Assembly (NCBI RefSeq): GCF_040877505.1
Contig: NZ_JBBDNQ010000010.1
Location: forward strand, 1 to 64,000
DNA from: Pseudohongiella sp040877505
Lineage (GTDB): Bacteria > Pseudomonadota > Gammaproteobacteria > Pseudomonadales > Pseudohongiellaceae
Length of the DNA stretch: 64,000 bases
Reading direction: 5' to 3'
Part shown: positions 61,159 through 64,000 of the stretch, one piece after another
How positions within the stretch are numbered: the stretch's first letter is position 1
Layout: every line of letters begins with the position of its first letter
Made by a program: the position numbers and the translations under genes
The notes under the pieces: generated by a model
Database searches by the model: none
What the model saw: the letters and a program-made list of their open reading frames with translations, nothing else
Told to the model about the DNA's origin: nothing

Positions 61159-61491
61159 TCAGTCGGGGTCTTTGATCAGGTGCTCAATTTTGCCGGCCAC
61201 GCCATTCCACTTTTCGGCGTCGTCCAGCGGCGGTTTCATCTGGGTGATGTTTGGCCACTTTTCTGCCAGATCTGCATTAAGCTCGAGAAAGTCCTTCTGG
61301 TCGTCCGGCAGTTCGTCTTCGGCAAAAATGGCATCTACCGGGCACTCGGGCTCACACAGCGCGCAGTCGATGCATTCGTCCGGGTGGATAACCAGAAAAT
61401 TGGGGCCTTCGTAAAAGCAGTCCACCGGGCAGACTTCGACACAGTCTGTATGTTTACAGTTAATGCAGTTTTCACCCACTACGAATGTCAT
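61159..61491 (-). CDS. fdxA: Seven-iron ferredoxin FdxA
   Basis: A 110-residue ferredoxin with one [3Fe-4S] and one [4Fe-4S] cluster. Cysteines at 9, 17 and 21 plus an extra one at 12 lie in the first half (ENCINCKHTDCVEVCPVDC), and the second motif is CIDCALCEPECP. The long C-terminal extension (about 60-110) is typical of the Azotobacter FdI type. Its stop lies 3 bases from the rpoS stop, so the two genes converge. The order rpoS-fdxA-mutS matches Pseudomonas. Confidence 0.95.
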   Translation of the reverse strand: MTFVVGENCINCKHTDCVEVCPVDCFYEGPNFLVIHPDECIDCALCEPECPVDAIFAEDELPDDQKDFLELNADLAEKWPNITQMKPPLDDAEKWNGVAGKIEHLIKDPD

Positions 61492-61534
61492 GATGCTTTC
61501 CAGTCAAGAGTAAAACGATGCGGCATTATAGAGC

Positions 61535-61612
61535 ACCTTGGCGGTCGGGGCCAAGGTTCTCTCGTGATAGCGATGCGCAGAGAGCTGTGTCCGTGACCGG
61601 CCGGGGCCGGTC
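61535..61612. other. Two hairpins between fdxA and mutS
   Basis: ACCTTGG (61535-61541) pairs with CCAAGGT (61551-61557). Further right, the palindrome GACCGGCC/GGCCGGTC spans 61595-61612 and overlaps the mutS stop codon (61611-61613). Neither has a clear U-tract on the minus strand. One may reduce read-through from mutS into fdxA. Confidence 0.4.
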
Positions 61613-64000
61613 ATAACATTTTTTTGGTCTCGTACAGCCATTCCAGTGCCTGTCGTGGATTCATTTCATCCGGATCCAGGCGCATCAGGCGTTCCAGGGC
61701 CGGATGCGGCGAGCTGGCGAACAGATCATTTTGCGCCGGTTGTGCTGATTTTGCGGTTTGCTCCGGCTGCGTCAGTGGCGACTGTGGTTCCCGTTGCGGT
61801 GCCGGTGCTGCCGCGATCACCTGGTGTTCCAGCTCCTGCAGTTTGGCGCGGGCGCTGCTGATGACGTCGGCCGGAATGCCCGCCAGCTGCGCGACCTGCA
61901 AGCCGTAACTCTGATTGGCGGGGCCGGGTTTGACCGTGTGCATAAAAACAATGCCCTGTTGGTGCTCGGTAGCGTCCAGATGGACATTGCCGATGTTGTC
62001 CAGCATGTCGGGCAGGGTGGTGAGCTCAAAATAATGCGTGGCAAACAGGGTCAGGGCATTTAACCGCTGAGCAATATAGACCGCGCTGGCCCAGGCCAGC
62101 GACAGACCATCAAAAGTGCTGGTACCGCGCCCGACTTCGTCCATCAGGACCAGGCTCTGCGCGGTGGCGTTGTGCAGAATGTTGGCGGTTTCGGTCATTT
62201 CCACCATGAAGGTGGAGCGGCCACCGGCCAGGTCATCGGAGGAGCCGATGCGGGTGAAAATACGATCAATCGGGCCGATGCGGGCGGCGCTGGCGGGCAC
62301 GTGGCTGCCACAAAAGGCCAGCAGAACAATCAACGCGGTCTGCCGCATGTAGGTCGATTTACCGCCCATGTTGGGCCCGGTGATGATGAGCATCTGCTGT
62401 TGCTCATCGAGCCGGGTGTCGTTGGCAACAAACTGCTTTTCCAGCACCCGTTCCACGACCGGGTGGCGCCCCTGTTCGATCCGGACGCCGGGCTCGTCGC
62501 TCAGTTCAGGCTGGGCCCAATCGAGATTGAGTGCGCGCTCAGCGAAATTGCACAATACGTCCAGTTCGGCGACGGCGCTGGCGCTGTCCTGCAGCGCGCT
62601 GAGCTGCTCGGCGGTGGTTTCCAGCAGCGCGTCATACAGGGCTTTTTCCCGTGCCAGGGCTTTGCTGTTGGCGCTGAGCACTTTGTCTTCGAAGGTTTTA
62701 AGTTCCGGGGTGATATAACGCTCGGCATTTTTCAGGGTTTGTCGGCGTTGATAGTCGGCCGGCATTTCGCCGGCCTGCGCCTTGCTGACTTCGATGTAGT
62801 AGCCGTGTACGCGGTTATAACCAACCTTGAGTGTGCTCAGGCCGGTACGTTGCTTCTCGCGCACTTCCAGATCAATCAGATATTGCCCTGCATTGGTACT
62901 CAGACCGCGCAGTTCGTCCAGTTCAGCGTCATAACCGTCAGCCAGCACACCACCTTCGCGGATGACCACCGGGGGATTTTCCATCAGGGCGCGGCTCAAC
63001 AGATCCGCCAGTGCCGGAAACTCGGCGATGGTTTGCTGCAGACTTTGCAGACGCGCCGATGCTGAGGCGGACACCACAGGCGTCATTGTGGTCTGTAATG
63101 TTGGCAACACACACAGTGCATCGCGCAGGCGCGCGAGATCACGCGGACGGGCCGAGCGCAGGGCAACGCGGGACAGAATGCGCTCGATGTCGCCGATGTT
63201 TTTTAACAGTGGTTGCAGCTGTTCAAAAGCGTAGTCCGTGCCCAGAGCACTGACGGCAAGCTGCCGCTGCTGCAGGGTGTCACGGGTGCGCAATGGCCGG
63301 TGCAACCAGCGGTTGAGCAGACGGCTGGCCATGGCCGTGCAGGTGGCATCAAGCACGGACATTACGGTATTGGTGCTGCCACCGGCCAGGTTGCGATCCA
63401 GCTCCAGGTTGCGGCGGCTGGCGGCGTCCAGAATCAGGGCGTCAGCCGGCAATTCCACTTCAAGTCGCTGAATATGGGGCAGGCCGGAGCGCTGGGTGTC
63501 CCGGGCATAGGCCAGCAGACAACCGGCGGCCTGAATGCCGAGCGCCATGTCTTCACAGCCAAAACTGCGCAGGTCGCGGGTTTTAAAGTGCGACGTCAGG
63601 GCACGGTAGCTGCTGTCGGCATCGAACTCCCACACCGGACGGCGGCGCAGGCCGGCACGAGCTGTCATATCGGCGGGCAGCTCGATGTCTTCGTTGTACA
63701 GCAGTTCGGCCGGCCGGATGCGTTCGATCTCAGCCAGCATGGCCTGTTCGCTGTCCACTTCGCAGAGCTGGAAGCGACCGCCGCTGATATCCATCCAGGC
63801 CAGGCCATAGGTGTTCTGATGGCAGGTCAGCGCCAGCAGGATACAGTCGCTGCGTTCTTTCAGCAGCGCTTCGTCACTGACCGTACCCGGCGTGACGATG
63901 CGCACTACTGCCCGCTCTACCGGACCTTTGCTGGTGGCCGGATCGCCGATCTGCTCACAGATGGCCACCGAGCGGCCCAGCTCCACCAGGCGGGCCAGGT
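61611..64000 (-). CDS. mutS: DNA mismatch repair protein MutS (N terminus outside window)
   Basis: The last about 795 residues of MutS; the frame continues past 64000 (ARLVELGRSVAICEQ at the edge, which corresponds to residues near 80 of the full protein). The mismatch-binding domain is therefore missing and the rest is complete. The connector, lever and clamp regions are followed by the ATPase with Walker A TGPNMGGKSTYMRQ, Walker B VLMDEVGRGTSTFDG, and the HYFELT signature. A Pro/Gln-rich linker leads to the short tetramerisation tail RLDPDEMNPRQALEWLYE. It converges with rpoS beyond fdxA. Confidence 0.97.
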   Translation of the reverse strand, partial: LARLVELGRSVAICEQIGDPATSKGPVERAVVRIVTPGTVSDEALLKERSDCILLALTCHQNTYGLAWMDISGGRFQLCEVDSEQAMLAEIERIRPAELLYNEDIELPADMTARAGLRRRPVWEFDADSSYRALTSHFKTRDLRSFGCEDMALGIQAAGCLLAYARDTQRSGLPHIQRLEVELPADALILDAASRRNLELDRNLAGGSTNTVMSVLDATCTAMASRLLNRWLHRPLRTRDTLQQRQLAVSALGTDYAFEQLQPLLKNIGDIERILSRVALRSARPRDLARLRDALCVLPTLQTTMTPVVSASASARLQSLQQTIAEFPALADLLSRALMENPPVVIREGGVLADGYDAELDELRGLSTNAGQYLIDLEVREKQRTGLSTLKVGYNRVHGYYIEVSKAQAGEMPADYQRRQTLKNAERYITPELKTFEDKVLSANSKALAREKALYDALLETTAEQLSALQDSASAVAELDVLCNFAERALNLDWAQPELSDEPGVRIEQGRHPVVERVLEKQFVANDTRLDEQQQMLIITGPNMGGKSTYMRQTALIVLLAFCGSHVPASAARIGPIDRIFTRIGSSDDLAGGRSTFMVEMTETANILHNATAQSLVLMDEVGRGTSTFDGLSLAWASAVYIAQRLNALTLFATHYFELTTLPDMLDNIGNVHLDATEHQQGIVFMHTVKPGPANQSYGLQVAQLAGIPADVISSARAKLQELEHQVIAAAPAPQREPQSPLTQPEQTAKSAQPAQNDLFASSPHPALERLMRLDPDEMNPRQALEWLYETKKML

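Noticed and set aside
1..64000. tRNA or rRNA genes
   Set aside because: I saw no cloverleaf-like intergenic sequence with CCA end or rRNA motif; most gaps are too short.
1..64000. Prophage or integrated element
   Set aside because: No integrase, transposase, phage structural gene or att-like duplication is visible.

Overview
This looks like a draft chromosomal segment of a free-living gammaproteobacterium, probably aquatic. The evidence is gene order and content. The right half keeps the classical order rpsB-tsf-pyrH-frr-uppS-cdsA-dxr-rseP-bamA-skp-lpxD-fabZ-lpxA-lpxB-rnhB-dnaE-accA-tilS-pyrG-kdsA-eno-ftsB-ispD-ispF-truD-pcm-[DUF368]-nlpD-rpoS-fdxA-mutS. That order, together with RapA, RpoS and the lipid A genes, is typical of Pseudomonas-like gammaproteobacteria. 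I cannot name a genus from the sequence alone. A run of 10 Ns at 23562-23571 shows the sequence is a draft scaffold or MAG.

Layout. (1) 1-29 kb is an accessory half made of short operons. It holds a secreted protein with cadherin-like repeats; a ClsB-type phospholipase D; a complete tryptophan-tryptophylquinone (TTQ) amine dehydrogenase operon (mauB-mauE-mauD-mauA-mauG-like, 8567 down to 3901) whose last gene fuses a monohaem cytochrome c to a MauG-like dihaem enzyme; a TonB-dependent receptor coupled to a TPR-sulfotransferase; a methyltransferase; a DUF2235 hydrolase; the ylqF-rapA-M16 peptidase operon; bolA; a Bax-type glucosaminidase; a large exported protein of unknown function; and a lipoprotein polysaccharide deacetylase. 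(2) 29.1-64 kb is a dense housekeeping block on the + strand. It covers translation (rpsB, tsf, frr), envelope and lipid A synthesis, isoprenoid synthesis (dxr, ispD, ispF, uppS), DNA replication, CTP/Kdo/enolase, and finally the stress sigma factor rpoS. fdxA and the 5'-truncated mutS converge on rpoS from the right edge.

The most distinctive non-coding feature is a palindromic repeat family. Its arm is ATGGGGACGGAGGGAATAC followed by a T run. It occurs at eight loci in the first 28 kb, usually just downstream of stop codons, and is absent from the housekeeping half. One copy carries matching changes in both arms. The family looks like a REP/RAYT-type dispersed palindrome, but no transposase is present here.

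Other points worth attention: the cytochrome-MauG fusion; a pyrG leader whose hairpin covers the ribosome binding site and starts where transcription should start; an 18-bp tandem repeat where surE normally sits; a second 18-bp tandem repeat inside a signal peptide; an enlarged BamA; an Ala/Pro/Glu-rich tail on ribosomal protein S2; and an unrecognised 844-residue exported coiled-coil protein.
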